A stretch of 64,000 nt of DNA. Source: Gymnothorax reevesii. Taxonomy: Eukaryota; Chordata; Actinopteri; Anguilliformes; Muraenidae. The stretch covers positions 72,831,501 through 72,895,500 of the forward strand of contig CM056574.1 of the NCBI GenBank assembly GCA_029721435.1, read 5' to 3'. Below, in pieces: positions 22,711-35,695 of this stretch. The notes beneath the pieces are model-generated. The model was not told the DNA's origin and did no database searches. It was given only the letters and a program-made list of their open reading frames with translations. Both the position numbers and the translations under genes were made by a program. Numbering within the stretch: the stretch's first letter is position 1; each line of letters opens with the position of its first letter.

Positions 22711-23062
22711 TCTGAGCTTAAAACCTCAAAGAAGCATGTTTTCATGAAAGTGCGTATAGCCACAGTTTCAGCGCTCTAGCTCGCTTCCTTACAGAGATAC
22801 GAGCATATTCACTCCAATTCAGTAATATAGTCACAATTCACTGAAGTTGTTCACTTTCCCACTGAGTAACACACAGAATGGACATTTCTGACAAGCAATT
22901 CTAAAAAAAAGAAAAGTTTTTGAAAAAGTGCATATCTTCACTTCAGAAGCTTATATTCACTTCCAAATGGCCATACAAGCACATTGGACCAATCGATACC
23001 ATATAAGCATTGCACTGTGATCTGAAGCTGTTCCCAGGCTAGAAACACGCTCAGATTCACGT
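22711..23062 (+). repeat. Class I monomer, reference example (352 bp)
   Basis: Class I has the H-lineage core (AGATACGAGC, TAATATAGTC, GTTGTTCAC, GAGTAACAC) but GCATGTTTTCATG at its 5' end, CTAGCTCGCTTCC, and one extra A in AAAGAAAAGTTTTTG. After I the array takes one of two routes: J (10527, 19551, 23063, 45175) or L (31138, 37103, 40611, 49391). Confidence 0.85.
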
Positions 23063-23412
23063 TCTGAGCTTAAAACCTCAAAGAAGCGTGTTTCCATGAA
23101 CGTGCGTATAGCCACAGTTTCAGCGCTCTAGCTCGCTTTCTTACAGAGATAAACGCATATTCACTCCAATTCAGTCATATTGTCACAATTCACTCAAGTT
23201 TGTCACTTTCCCACTAAGTTACACACAGAAAGGACATTTTTGACAAGCAAAATAAAAAAAAAGAAAGTTTTTGAAAAAGTACATATCTTCACTTCAGAAG
23301 CTTATATTCTCTAAAATTGGCCATACAAGCACATTGGACGAATCGATACAATATATGCAATGCACTGTGATCTGAAGCTGTTCCCAGGCCAGAAAAACGC
23401 TCAGATTCACGT
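23063..23412 (+). repeat. Class J monomer, reference example (350 bp), bridge from I to C-type
   Basis: The 5' end is GCGTGTTTCCATGAACG, as in K. The rest is C-type (AGCAAAATAAAA, GTACAT, TTCTCTAAAATTGG, GGACGAATCG), except CAATTC for CGATTC and TTACAG for TTCCAG. It connects the H-K-I lineage back to the A-F lineage and looks like a fixed chimera. Confidence 0.8.
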
Positions 23413-26400
23413 TCTGAGCTTAAAACCTCAAAGAAGCATGTTTTCATGAAAGTGCGTATAGCCACAGTTTCAGCGCTCTAGCTCGCTTTCTTCCAGAGAT
23501 AAACGCATATTCACTCCAATTCAGTCATATTGTCACAATTCACTCAAGTTTGTCACTTTCCCACTAAGTTACACAAAGAAAGGACATTTTTGACAAGCAA
23601 AATAAAAAAAAGAAAGTTTTTGAAAAAGTACATATGTTCACTTCAGAAGCTTATATTCTCTAAAATTGGCCATACAAGCACATTGGACGAATCGATACAA
23701 TATATGCAATGCACTGTGATCTGAAGCTGTTCCCAGGCCAGAAACACGCTCAGATTCACGTTCTGAGCTTAAAACCTCAAAGAAGCATGTTTTCATGAAA
23801 GTGCGTATAGCCACAGTTTCAGCGCTCTAGCTCGCTTTCTTACAGAGATAAACGCATATTCACTCCAATTCAGTCATATTGTCACAATTCACTCAAGTTG
23901 GTCACTTTCCCACTAAGTTACACACAGAAAGGACATTTTTGACAAGAAAAAACTAAAAAAAAGAAAGTTTTTGAAAAAGTGCATATCTTCACTTCAGAAG
24001 CTTATATTCACTTCCAAATGGCCATACAAGCACATTGGACCAAACGATACCATATATGCATTGCACTGTGATCTGAAGCTGCTGCCAGGCCGGAAACACA
24101 CTCAGATTCACGTTCTGAGCTTAAAACCTCAAAGAAGCATGTTTTCATGAAAGTGCGTATCGCCACAGTTTCAGCGCTCTTGCTTGTTTCTGACAGAGAT
24201 AAACGCATATTCACTCCAATTCAGTCATATTGTCACAATTCACTCAAGTTTGTCACTTTCCCACTAAGGTACACACAGAAAGGACATTTTTGACAAGAAA
24301 AAACTAAAAAAAAGAAAGTTTTTGAAAAAGTGCATATCTTCACTTCAGAAGCTTCTATTCACTTCCAATTGGCCATACAAGCACATTGGAACAAACGATA
24401 CAATATATGCATTGCACTGTGATCTGAAGCTGTTGCCAGGCCAGAAACACGCTCAGATTCACGTTCTGAGCTTAAAACCTCAAAGAAGCATGTTTTCATG
24501 AAAGTGCGTATCGCCACAGTTTCAGCGCTCTAGCTCGCTTTCTTACAGAGATAAACGCATATTCACTCCAATTCAGTCATATTGTCACAATTCACTCAAG
24601 TTTGTCACTTTCCCACTAAGTTACACACAGAAAGGACATTTTTGACAAGAAAAAACTAAAAAAAAGAAAGTTTTTGAAAAAGTGCATATCTTCACTTCAG
24701 AAGCTTATATTCACTTCCAAATGGCCATACAAGCACATTGGACCAAACGATACCATATATGCATTGCACTGTGATCTGAAGCTGCTGCCAGGCCGGAAAC
24801 ACACTCAGATTCACGTTCTGAGCTTAAAACCTCAAAGAAGCATGTTTTCATGAAAGTGCGTATCGCCACAGTTTCAGCGCTCTTGCTTGTTTCTTACAGA
24901 GATAAACGCATATTCACTCCAATTCAGTCATATTGTCACAATTCACTCAAGTTTGTCACTTTCCCACTAAGGTACACACAGAAAGGACATTTTTGACAAG
25001 AAAAAACTAAAAAAAAGAAAGTTTTTGAAAAAGTGCATATCTTCACTTCAGAAGCTTCTATTCACTTCCAATTGGCCATACAAGCACATTGGAACAAACG
25101 ATACAATATATGCATTGCACTGTGATCTGAAGCTGTTGCCAGGCCAGAAACACGCTCAGATTCACGTTCTGAGCTTAAAACCTCAAAGAAGCATATTTTC
25201 ATGAAAGTGCGTATTGCCACAGTTTCAGCGCTCTAGCTCGCTTTCTTACAGAGATAAACGCATATTCACTCCAATTCAGTCATATTGTCACAATTCACTC
25301 AAGTTTGTCACTTTCCCACTGGGTTACACACAGAAAGGACATTTTTTACAAGCAAAACTAAAAAAAAGAAAGTTTTTGAAAAAGTGCATATCTTCACTTC
25401 AGAAGCTTATATTCTCTAAAATTGGCCATACAAGCACATTGGACGAATCGATACAATATATGCAATGCACTGTGATCTGAAGCTGTTCCCAGGCCAGAAA
25501 CACGCTCAGATTCACGTTCTGAGCTTAAAACCTCAAAGAAGCATGTTTTCATGAAAGTGCGTATAGCCACAGTTTCAGCGCTCTAGCTCGCTTTCTTACA
25601 GAGATAAACGCATATTCACTCCAATTCAGTCATATTGTCACAATTCACTCAAGTTGGTCACTTTCCCACTAAGTTACACACAGAAAGGACATTTTTGACG
25701 AGAAAAAACTAAAAAAAAGAAAGTTTTTGAAAAAGTGCATATCTTCACTTCAGAAGCTTATATTCACTTCCAAATGGCCATACAAGCACATTGGACCAAA
25801 CGATACCATATATGCATTGCACTGTGATCTGAAGCTGCTGCCAGGCCGGAAACACACTCAGATTCACGTTCTGAGCTTAAAACCTCAAAGAAGCATGTTT
25901 TCATGAAAGTGCGTATAGCCACAGTTTCAGCGCTCTTGCTTGTTTCTTACAGAGATAAACGCATATTCACTCCAATTCAGTCATATTGTCACAATTCACT
26001 CAAGTTTGTCACTTTCCCACTAAGGTACACACAGAAAGGACATTTTTGACAAGAAAAAACTAAAAAAAAGAAAGTTTTTGAAAAAGTGCATATCTTCACT
26101 TCAGAAGCTTCTATTCACTTCCAATTGGCCATACAAGCACATTGGAACAAACGATACAATATATGCATTGCACTGTGATCTGAAGCTGTTGCCAGGCCAG
26201 AAACACGCTCAGATTCACGTTCTGAGCTTAAAACCTCAAAGAAGCATGTTTTCATGAAAGTGCGTATCGCCACAGTTTCAGCGCTCTAGCTCGCTTTCTT
26301 ACAGAGATAAACGCATATTCACTCCAATTCAGTCATATTGTCACAATTCACTCAAGTTTGTCACTTTCCCACTAAGTTACACACAGAAAGGACATTTTTG

Positions 26401-29400
26401 ACAAGAAAAAACTAAAAAAAAGAAAGTTTTTGAAAAAGTGCATATCTTCACTTCAGAAGCTTCTATTCACTTCCAAATGGCCATACAAGCACATTGGACC
26501 AAACGATACCATATATGCATTGCACTGTGATCTGAAGCTGCTGCCAGGCCGGAATCACACTCAGATTCACGTTCTGAGCTTAAAACCTCAAAGAAGCATG
26601 TTTTCATGAAAGTGCGTATCGCCACAGTTTCAGCGCTCTTGCTTGTTTCTTACAGAGATAAACGCATATTCACTCCAATTCAGTCATATTGTCACAATTC
26701 ACTCAAGTTTGTCACTTTCCCACTAAGGTACACACAGAAAGGACATTTTTGACAAGAAAAAACTAAAAAAAAGAAAGTTTTTGAAAAAGTGCATATCTTC
26801 ACTTCAGAAGCTTCTATTCACTTCCAATTGGCCATACAAGCACATTGGAACAAACGATACAATATATGCATTGCACTGTGATCTGAAGCTGTTGCCAGGC
26901 CAGAAACACGCTCAGATTCACGTTCTGAGCTTAAAACCTCAAAGAAGCATGTTTTCATGAAAGTGCGTATCGCCACAGTTTCAGCGCTCTAGCTCGCTTT
27001 CTTACAGAGATAAACGCATATTCACTCCAATTCAGTCATATTGTCACAATTCACTCAAGTTTGTCACTTTCCCACTAAGTTACACACAGAAAGGACATTT
27101 TTGACAAGAAAAAACTAAAAAAAAGAAAGTTTTTGAAAAAGCGCATATCTTCACTTCAGAAGCTTATATTCACTTAAAATTGGCCATACAAGCACATTGG
27201 ACCAATCGATACAATATATGCAATGCAGTGTGTTCTGAAGCTGTTCCCAGGCCAGAAACACGCTCAGATTCACGTTCTGAGCTTCAAACCTCAAAGAAGC
27301 ATGTTTTCATGAAAGTGCGTTTCGCCACAGTTTCAGCGCTCTAGCTCGCTTTCTTACAGAGATAAACGCATATTCACTCCAATTCAGTCATATTGTCACA
27401 ATTCACTCAAGTTTGTCACTTTCTCACTAAGTTACACACAGAAAGGACATTTTTGACAAGCAAAACTAAAAAAAAGAAAGTTTTTGAAAAGTACATATCT
27501 TCACTTCAGAAGCTTATATTCACTTAAAATTGGCCATAAAAGCCATTGGACCAAACGATACCATATACGCATTGCATTGTGATCTGAAGCTGTTCCCAGG
27601 CCAGAAACACGCTCAGATTCACATTCTGAGCTTAAAACCTCAAAGAAGCGTGTTTCCATGAAAGTGCGTATAGCCACAGTTTCAGCGCTCTAGCTCGCTT
27701 TCTTACAGAGATAAACGCATATTCACTCCAATTCAGTCATATTGTCACAATTCACTCAAGTTTGTCACTTTCCCACTGGGTTACACACAGAATGGAAATT
27801 TTTGACAAGCAAAATTAAAAAAAAAGAAAGTTTTTGAAAAGTACATATCTTCACTTCAGAAGCTTATATTCACTTAAAATTGGCCATACAAGCACATTGG
27901 ACCAATCGATACAATATATGCAATGCACTGTGATCTGAAGCTGTTCCCAGGCCAGAAACACGCTCAGATTCACGTTCTGAGCTTAAAACCTCAAAGAAGC
28001 ATGTTTTCATGAAAGTGCGTATAGCCACAGTTTCAGCGCTCTAGCTCGCTTTCTTCCAGAGATAAACGCATATTCACTCCAATTCAGTCATATTGTCACA
28101 ATTCACTCAAGTTTGTCACTTTCCCACTAAGTTACACACAGAAAGGACATTTTTGACAAGAAAAAACTAAAAAAAAGAAAGTTTTTGAAAAAGTGCATAT
28201 CTTCACTTCAGAAGCTTATATTCACTTCCAAATGGCCATACAAGCACATTGGACCAAACGATACCATATATGCATTGCACTGTGATCTGAAGCTGCTGCC
28301 AGGCCGGAAACACACTCAGATTCACGTTCTGAGCTTAAAACCTCAAAGAAGCATGTTTTCATGAAAGTGCGTATCGCCACAGTTTCAGCGCTCTTGCTTG
28401 TTTCTTACAGAGATAAACGCATATTCACTCCAATTCAGTCATATTGTCACAATTCTCTCAAGTTTGTCACTTTCCCACTAAGGTACACACAGAAAGGACA
28501 TTTTTGACAAGAAAAAACTAAAAAAAAGAAAGTTTTTGAAAAAGTGCATATCTTCACTTCAGAAGCTTCTATTCACTTCCAATTGGCCATACAAGCACAT
28601 TGGAACAAACGATACAATATATGCATTGCACTGTGATCTGAAGCTGTTGCCAGGCCAGAAACACGCTCAGATTCACGTTCTGAGCTTAAAACCTCAAAGA
28701 AGCATGTTTTCATGAAAGTGCGTATCGCCACAGTTTCAGCGCTCTAGCTCGCTTTCTTACAGAGATAAACGCATATTCACTCCAATTCAGTCATATTGTC
28801 ACAATTCACTCAAGTTTGTCACTTTCCCACTAAGTTACACACAGAAAGGACATTTTTGACAAGAAAAAACTAAAAAAAAGAAAGTTTTTGAAAAAGCGCA
28901 TATCTTCACTTCAGAAGCTTATATTCACTTAAAATTGGCCATACAAGCACATTGGACCAATCGATACAATATATGCAATGCAGTGTGTTCTGAAGCTGTT
29001 CCCAGGCCAGAAACACGCTCAGATTCACGTTCTGAGCTTAAAACCTCAAAGAAGCATGTTTTCATGAAAGTGCGTTTCGCCACAGTTTCAGCGCTCTAGC
29101 TCGCTTTCTTACAGAGATAAACGCATATTCACTCCAATTCAGTCATATTGTCACAATTCACTCAAGTTTGTCACTTTCTCACTAAGTTACACACAGAAAG
29201 GACATTTTTGACAAGCAAAACTAAAAAAAAGAAAGTTTTTGAAAAGTACATATCTTCACTTCAGAAGCTTATATTCACTTAAAATTGGCCATAAAAGCCA
29301 TTGGACCAAACGATACCATATACGCATTGCATTGTGATCTGAAGCTGTTCCCAGGCCAGAAACACGCTCAGATTCACATTCTGAGCTTAAAACCTCAAAG

Positions 29401-31137
29401 AAGCGTGTTTCCATGAAAGTGCGTATAGCCACAGTTTCAGCGCTCTAGCTCGCTTTCTTACAGAGATAAACGCATATTCACTCCAATTCAGTCATATTGT
29501 CACAATTCACTCAAGTTTGTCACTTTCCCACTGGGTTACACACAGAATGGAAATTTTTGACAAGCAAAATTAAAAAAAAAGAAAGTTTTTGAAAAGTACA
29601 TATCTTCACTTCAGAAGCTTATATTCACTTAAAATTGGCCATACAAGCACATTGGACCAAACGATACAACATAGGCAATGCACTGTGATCTGAAGCTGTT
29701 CCCTGGCCAGAAGCACGCACAGTTTCACATTCTGACCTTAAAACCTCAAGGAAGCGTGTTTTCATGAAAGCACGTATAGCCACAGTTTCAGCGCTCTAGC
29801 GCGCTTCCTTACAGAGATCAACGCATATTCACTCGAATTCAGTCATATTGTCACAATTCACTCAAGTTTGTCACTTTCCCACTGGGTTCCACACAGAAAG
29901 GACATTTTTGACAAGCAAAACTAAAAAAAAGAAAGTTTTTGAAAAAGTGCATATCTTCACTTCAGAAGCTTATATTCACTTCCAAATGGCCATACAAGCA
30001 CATTGGACCAATCGATACCATATAAGCATTGCACTGTGATCTGAAGCTGTTCCCAGGCTAGAAACACGCTCAGATTCACGTTCTGAGCTTAAAACCTCAA
30101 AGAAGCGTGTTTCCATGAAAGTGCGTATAGCCACAGTTTCAGCGCTCTAGCGCGCTTCCTTACAGAGATACGAGCATATTCACTCGAATTCAGTAATATA
30201 GTCACAATTCACTGAAGTTGTTCACTTTCCCACTGAGTAACACACAGAATGGACATTTCTGACAAGCAAATCTAAAAAAAAGAAAGTTTTTGAAAAAGTG
30301 CATATCTTCACTTCAGAAGCTTATATTCACTTCCAAATGGCCATACAAGCACATTGGACCAATCGATACCATGTAAGCATTGCACTGTGATCTGAAGCTG
30401 TTCCCAGGCTAGAAACACGCTCAGATTCACGTTCTGAGATTAAAAACTCAAAGAAGCGTGTTTCCATGAACGTGCGTATAGCCACAGTTTCAGCGCTCTA
30501 GCGCGCTTTCTTGCAGAGATACGAGCATATTCACTCCAATTCAGTAATATAGTCACAATTCACTGAAGTTGTTCACTTTCCCACTGAGTAACACACAGGA
30601 TGGACATTTCTTACAAGCAAATCTAAAAAAAAGAAAGTTTTTGAAAAAGTGCATATCTTCACTTCAGAAGCTTATATTCACTTCCAAAATTGGCCATACA
30701 AGCACATTGGACCAATCGATACAATATATGCAATGCACTGTGATCTAAAGCTGTTCCCAGGCCAGAAACACGCTCAGATTCACGTTCTGAGCTTAAAACC
30801 TCAAAGAAGCATGTTTTCATGAAAGTGCGTATAGCCACAGTTTCAGCGCTCTAGCTCGCTTCCTTACAGAGATACGAGCATATTCACTCCAATTCAGTAA
30901 TATAGTCACAATTCACTGAAGTTGTTCACTTTCCCACTGAGTAACACACAGAATGGACATTTCTGACAAGCAAATCTAAAAAAAAGAAAAGTTTTTGAAA
31001 AAGTGCATATCTTCACTTCAGAAGCTTATATTCACTTCCAAATGGCCATACAAGCACATTGGACCAATCGATACCATATAAGCATTGCACTGTGATCTGA
31101 AGCTGTTCCCAGGCTAGAAACACGCTCAGATTCACGT

Positions 31138-31489
31138 TCTGAGCTTAAAACCTCAAAGAAGCGTGTTTCCATGAAAGCACGTATCGCCACAGTTTCAGCG
31201 CTCTAGCTCGCTTTCTTACAGAGATAAACGCATATTCACTCCAATTCAGTCATATTGTCACAATTCACTCAAGTTTGTCACTTTCCCACTAAGTTACACA
31301 CAGAAAGGACATTTTTGACAAGAAAAAACTAAAAAAAAGAAAGTTTTTGAAAAAGCGCATATCTTCACTTCAGAAGCTTATATTCACTTAAAATTGGCCA
31401 TACAAGCACATTGGACCAATCGATACAATATATGCAATGCAGTGTGTTCTGAAGCTGTTCCCAGGCCAGAAACACGCTCAGATTCACGT
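31138..31489 (+). repeat. Class L monomer (352 bp), bridge from I to F-type
   Basis: It begins GCGTGTTTCCATGAAAGCACG, resembling G and B, and then GTATCGCC. The remainder is class F (AGAAAAAAC, GAAAAAGCGCAT, CAGTGTGTTCTG). It recurs at 37103 and 40611, and with a D tail at 49391. It is the alternative bridge to J. Confidence 0.8.
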
Positions 31490-33242
31490 TCTGAGCTTCA
31501 AACCTCAAAGAAGCATGTTTTCATGAAAGTGCGTTTCGCCACAGTTTCAGCGCTCTAGCTCGCTTTCTTACAGAGATAAACGCATATTCACTCCAATTCA
31601 GTCATATTGTCACAATTCACTCAAGTTTGTCACTTTCTCACTAAGTTACACACAGAAAGGACATTTTTGACAAGCAAAACTAAAAAAAAGAAAGTTTTTG
31701 AAAAGTACATATCTTCACTTCAGAAGCTTATATTCACTTAAAATTGGCCATAAAAGCCATTGGACCAAACGATACCATATACGCATTGCATTGTGATCTG
31801 AAGCTGTTCCCAGGCCAGAAACACGCTCAGATTCACATTCTGAGCTTAAAACCTCAAAGAAGCGTGTTTCCATGAAAGTGCGTATAGCCACAGTTTCAGC
31901 GCTCTAGCTCGCTTTCTTACAGAGATAAACGCATATTCACTCCAATTCAGTCATATTGTCACAATTCACTCAAGTTTGTCACTTTCCCACTGGGTTACAC
32001 ACAGAATGGAAATTTTTGACAAGCAAAATTAAAAAAAAAGAAAGTTTTTGAAAAGTACATATCTTCACTTCAGAAGCTTATATTCACTTAAAATTGGCCA
32101 TACAAGCACATTGGACCAATCGATACAATATATGCAATGCACTGTGATCTGAAGCTGTTCCCAGGCCAGAAACACGCTCAGATTCACGTTCTGAGCTTAA
32201 AACCTCAAAGAAGCATGTTTTCATGAAAGTGCGTATAGCCACAGTTTCAGCGCTCTAGCTCGCTTTCTTCCAGAGATAAACGCATATTCACTCCAATTCA
32301 GTCATATTGTCACGATTCACTCAAGTTTGTCACTTTCCCACTAAGTTACACACAGAAAGGACATTTTTGACAAGCAAAATAAAAAAAAAGAAAGTTTTTG
32401 AAAAAGTACATATCTTCACTTCAGAAGCTTATATTCTCTAAAATTGGCCATACAAGCACATTGGACGAATCGATACAATATATGCAATGCACTGTGATCT
32501 GAAGCTGTTCCCAGGCCAGAAACACGCTCAGATTCACGTTCTGAGCTTAAAACCTCAAAGAAGCATGTTTTCATGAAAGTGCGTATAGCCACAGTTTCAG
32601 CGCTCTAGCTCGCTTTCTTACAGAGATAAACGCATATTCACTCCAATTCAGTCATATTGTCACAATTCACTCAAGTTTGTCACTTTCCCACTAAGTTACA
32701 CACAGAAAGGACATTTTTGACAAGAAAAAACTAAAAAAAAGAAAGTTTTTGAAAAAGTGCATATCTTCACTTCAGAAGCTTATATTCACTTCCAAATGGC
32801 CATACAAGCATATTGGACCAAACGATACCATATATGCATTGCACTGTGATCTGAAGCTGCTGCCAGGCCGGAAACACTCTCAGATTCACGTTCTGAGCTT
32901 AAAACCTCAAAGAAGCATGTTTTCATGAAAGTGCGTATCGCCACAGTTTCAGCGCTCTTGCTTGTTTCTTACAGAGATAAAAGCATATTCACTCCAATTC
33001 AGTCATATTGTCACAATTCACTCAAGTTTGTCACTTTCCCACTAAGTTACACACAGAAAGGACATTTTTGACAAGAAAAAACTAAAAAAAAGAAAGTTTT
33101 TGAAAAAGCGCATATCTTCACTTCAGAAGCTTATATTCACTTAAAATTGGCCATACAAGCACATTGGACCAATCGATACAATATATGCAATGCAGTGTGT
33201 TCTGAAGCTGTTCCCAGGCCAGAAACACGCTCAGATTCACGT
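31490..33242 (+). repeat. Five-monomer HOR A-B-C-D-E/F, unit 1 (1753 bp)
   Basis: This is the A-F six-monomer HOR shortened by fusion of E and F at 32892. The fused monomer has E-type CTTGCTTGTTTC, then F-type CACTAAGTTAC and GCGCAT, with private AGATAAAAGC. A second unit follows at 33243-34995, and the same fused monomer is at 38857. The breakpoint differs from that of the E/F monomer at 1-351. Confidence 0.88.
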
Positions 33243-34995
33243 TCTGAGCTTAAAACCTCAAAGAAGCATGTTTTCATGAAAGTGCGTTTCGCCACAGTTT
33301 CAGCGCTCTAGCTCGCTTTCTTACAGAGATAAACGCATATTCACTCCAATTCAGTCATATTGTCACAATTCACTCAAGTTTGTCACTTTCTCACTAAGTT
33401 ACACACAGAAAGGACATTTTTGACAAGCAAAACTAAAAAAAAGAAAGTTTTTGAAAAGTACATATCTTCACTTCAGAAGCTTATATTCACTTAAAATTGG
33501 CCATAAAAGCCATTGGACCAAACGATACCATATACGCATTGCATTGTGATCTGAAGCTGTTCCCAGGCCAGAAACACGCTCAGATTCACATTCTGAGCTT
33601 AAAACCTCAAAGAAGCGTGTTTCCATGAAAGTGCGTATAGCCACAGTTTCAGCGCTCTAGCTCGCTTTCTTACAGAGATAAACGCATATTCACTCCAATT
33701 CAGTCATATTGTCACAATTCACTCAAGTTTGTCACTTTCCCACTGGGTTACACACAGAATGGAAATTTTTGACAAGCAAAATTAAAAAAAAAGAAAGTTT
33801 TTGAAAAGTACATATCTTCACTTCAGAAGCTTATATTCACTTAAAATTGGCCATACAAGCACATTGGACCAATCGATACAATATATGCAATGCACTGTGA
33901 TCTGAAGCTGTTCCCAGGCCAGAAACACGCTCAGATTCACGTTCTGAGCTTAAAACCTCAAAGAAGCATGTTTTCATGAAAGTGCGTATAGCCACAGTTT
34001 CAGCGCTCTAGCTCGCTTTCTTCCAGAGATAAACGCATATTCACTCCAATTCAGTCATATTGTCACGATTCACTCAAGTTTGTCACTTTCCCACTAAGTT
34101 ACACACAGAAAGGACATTTTTGACAAGCAAAATAAAAAAAAAGAAAGTTTTTGAAAAAGTACATATCTTCACTTCAGAAGCTTATATTCTCTAAAATTGG
34201 CCATACAAGCACATTGGACGAATCGATACAATATATGCAATGCACTGTGATCTGAAGCTGTTCCCAGGCCAGAAACACGCTCAGATTCACGTTCTGAGCT
34301 TAAAACCTCAAAGAAGCATGTTTTCATGAAAGTGCGTATAGCCACAGTTTCAGCGCTCTAGCTCGCTTTCTTACAGAGATAAACGCATATTCACTCCAAT
34401 TCAGTCATATTGTCACAATTCACTCAAGTTTGTCACTTTCCCACTAAGTTACACACAGAAAGGACATTTTTGACAAGAAAAAACTAAAAAAAAGAAAGTT
34501 TTTGAAAAAGTGCATATCTTCACTTCAGAAGCTTATATTCACTTCCAAATGGCCATACAAGCATATTGGACCAAACGATACCATATATGCATTGCACTGT
34601 GATCTGAAGCTGCTGCCAGGCCGGAAACACTCTCAGATTCACGTTCTGAGCTTAAAACCTCAAAGAAGCATGTTTTCATGAAAGTGCGTATCGCCACAGT
34701 TTCAGCGCTCTTGCTTGTTTCTTACAGAGATAAAAGCATATTCACTCCAATTCAGTCATATTGTCACAATTCACTCAAGTTTGTCACTTTCCCACTAAGT
34801 TACACACAGAAAGGACATTTTTGACAAGAAAAAACTAAAAAAAAGAAAGTTTTTGAAAAAGCGCATATCTTCACTTCAGAAGCTTATATTCACTTAAAAT
34901 TGGCCATACAAGCACATTGGACCAATCGATACAATATATGCAATGCAGTGTGTTCTGAAGCTGTTCCCAGGCCAGAAACACGCTCAGATTCACGT
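33243..34995 (+). repeat. Five-monomer HOR A-B-C-D-E/F, unit 2 (1753 bp)
   Basis: Monomers start at 33243, 33592, 33943, 34293 and 34645. It repeats unit 1 at exact offset 1753 and shares the GCATATTGG and ACACTCTCAG variants in D and AGATAAAAGC in E/F. The A monomer here has CTTAAAACC where unit 1 has CTTCAAACC. Confidence 0.88.
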
Positions 34996-35695
34996 TCTGA
35001 GCTTAAAACCTCAAAGAAGCATGTTTTCATGAAAGTGCGTTTCGCCACAGTTTCAGCGCTCTAGCTCGCTTTCTTACAGAGATAAACGCATATTCACTCC
35101 AATTCAGTCATATTGTCACAATTCACTCAAGTTTGTCACTTTCTCACTAAGTTACACACAGAAAGGACATTTTTGACAAGCAAAACTAAAAAAAAGAAAG
35201 TTTTTGAAAAGTACATATCTTCACTTCAGAAGCTTATATTCACTTAAAATTGGCCATAAAAGCCATTGGACCAAACGATACCATATACGCATTGCATTGT
35301 GATCTGAAGCTGTTCCCAGGCCAGAAACACGCTCAGATTCACATTCTGAGCTTAAAACCTCAAAGAAGCGTGTTTCCATGAAAGTGCGTATAGCCACAGT
35401 TTCAGCGCTCTAGCTCGCTTTCTTACAGAGATAAACGCATATTCACTCCAATTCAGTCATATTGTCACAATTCACTCAAGTTTGTCACTTTCCCACTGGG
35501 TTACACACAGAATGGAAATTTTTGACAAGCAAAATTAAAAAAAAAGAAAGTTTTTGAAAAGTACATATCTTCACTTCAGAAGCTTATATTCACTTAAAAT
35601 TGGCCATACAAGCACATTGGACCAAACGATACAACATAGGCAATGCACTGTGATCTGAAGCTGTTCCCTGGCCAGAAGCACGCACAGTTTCACAT

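Larger units (their letters stand above)
21656..29730 (+). repeat. Mosaic block 4: longest cassette containing the duplicated five-monomer repeats (8075 bp)
   Basis: The order is G 21656, H 22007, K 22358, I 22711, J 23063, C-like 23413, D 23762, E 24114, F/D 24465, E 24817, F/B/C 25168, D 25518, E 25870, F/D 26221, E 26573, F 26924, A 27276, B 27625, C/D 27976, E 28328, F 28679, A 29031 and B 29380. Bases 22711-27275 parallel 10175-14739 one for one in monomer length and share rare variants. Confidence 0.9.
29731..35695 (+). repeat. Mosaic block 5: G-H-K-I-L then two A-B-C-D-E/F units (5965 bp)
   Basis: Monomers start at 29731 (G), 30082 (H), 30433 (K), 30786 (I), 31138 (L), 31490 (A), 31839 (B), 32190 (C), 32540 (D), 32892 (E/F), 33243 (A), 33592 (B), 33943 (C), 34293 (D), 34645 (E/F), 34996 (A) and 35345 (B). 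Bases 29731-33942 recur at 35696 with constant offset 5965. Confidence 0.9.
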
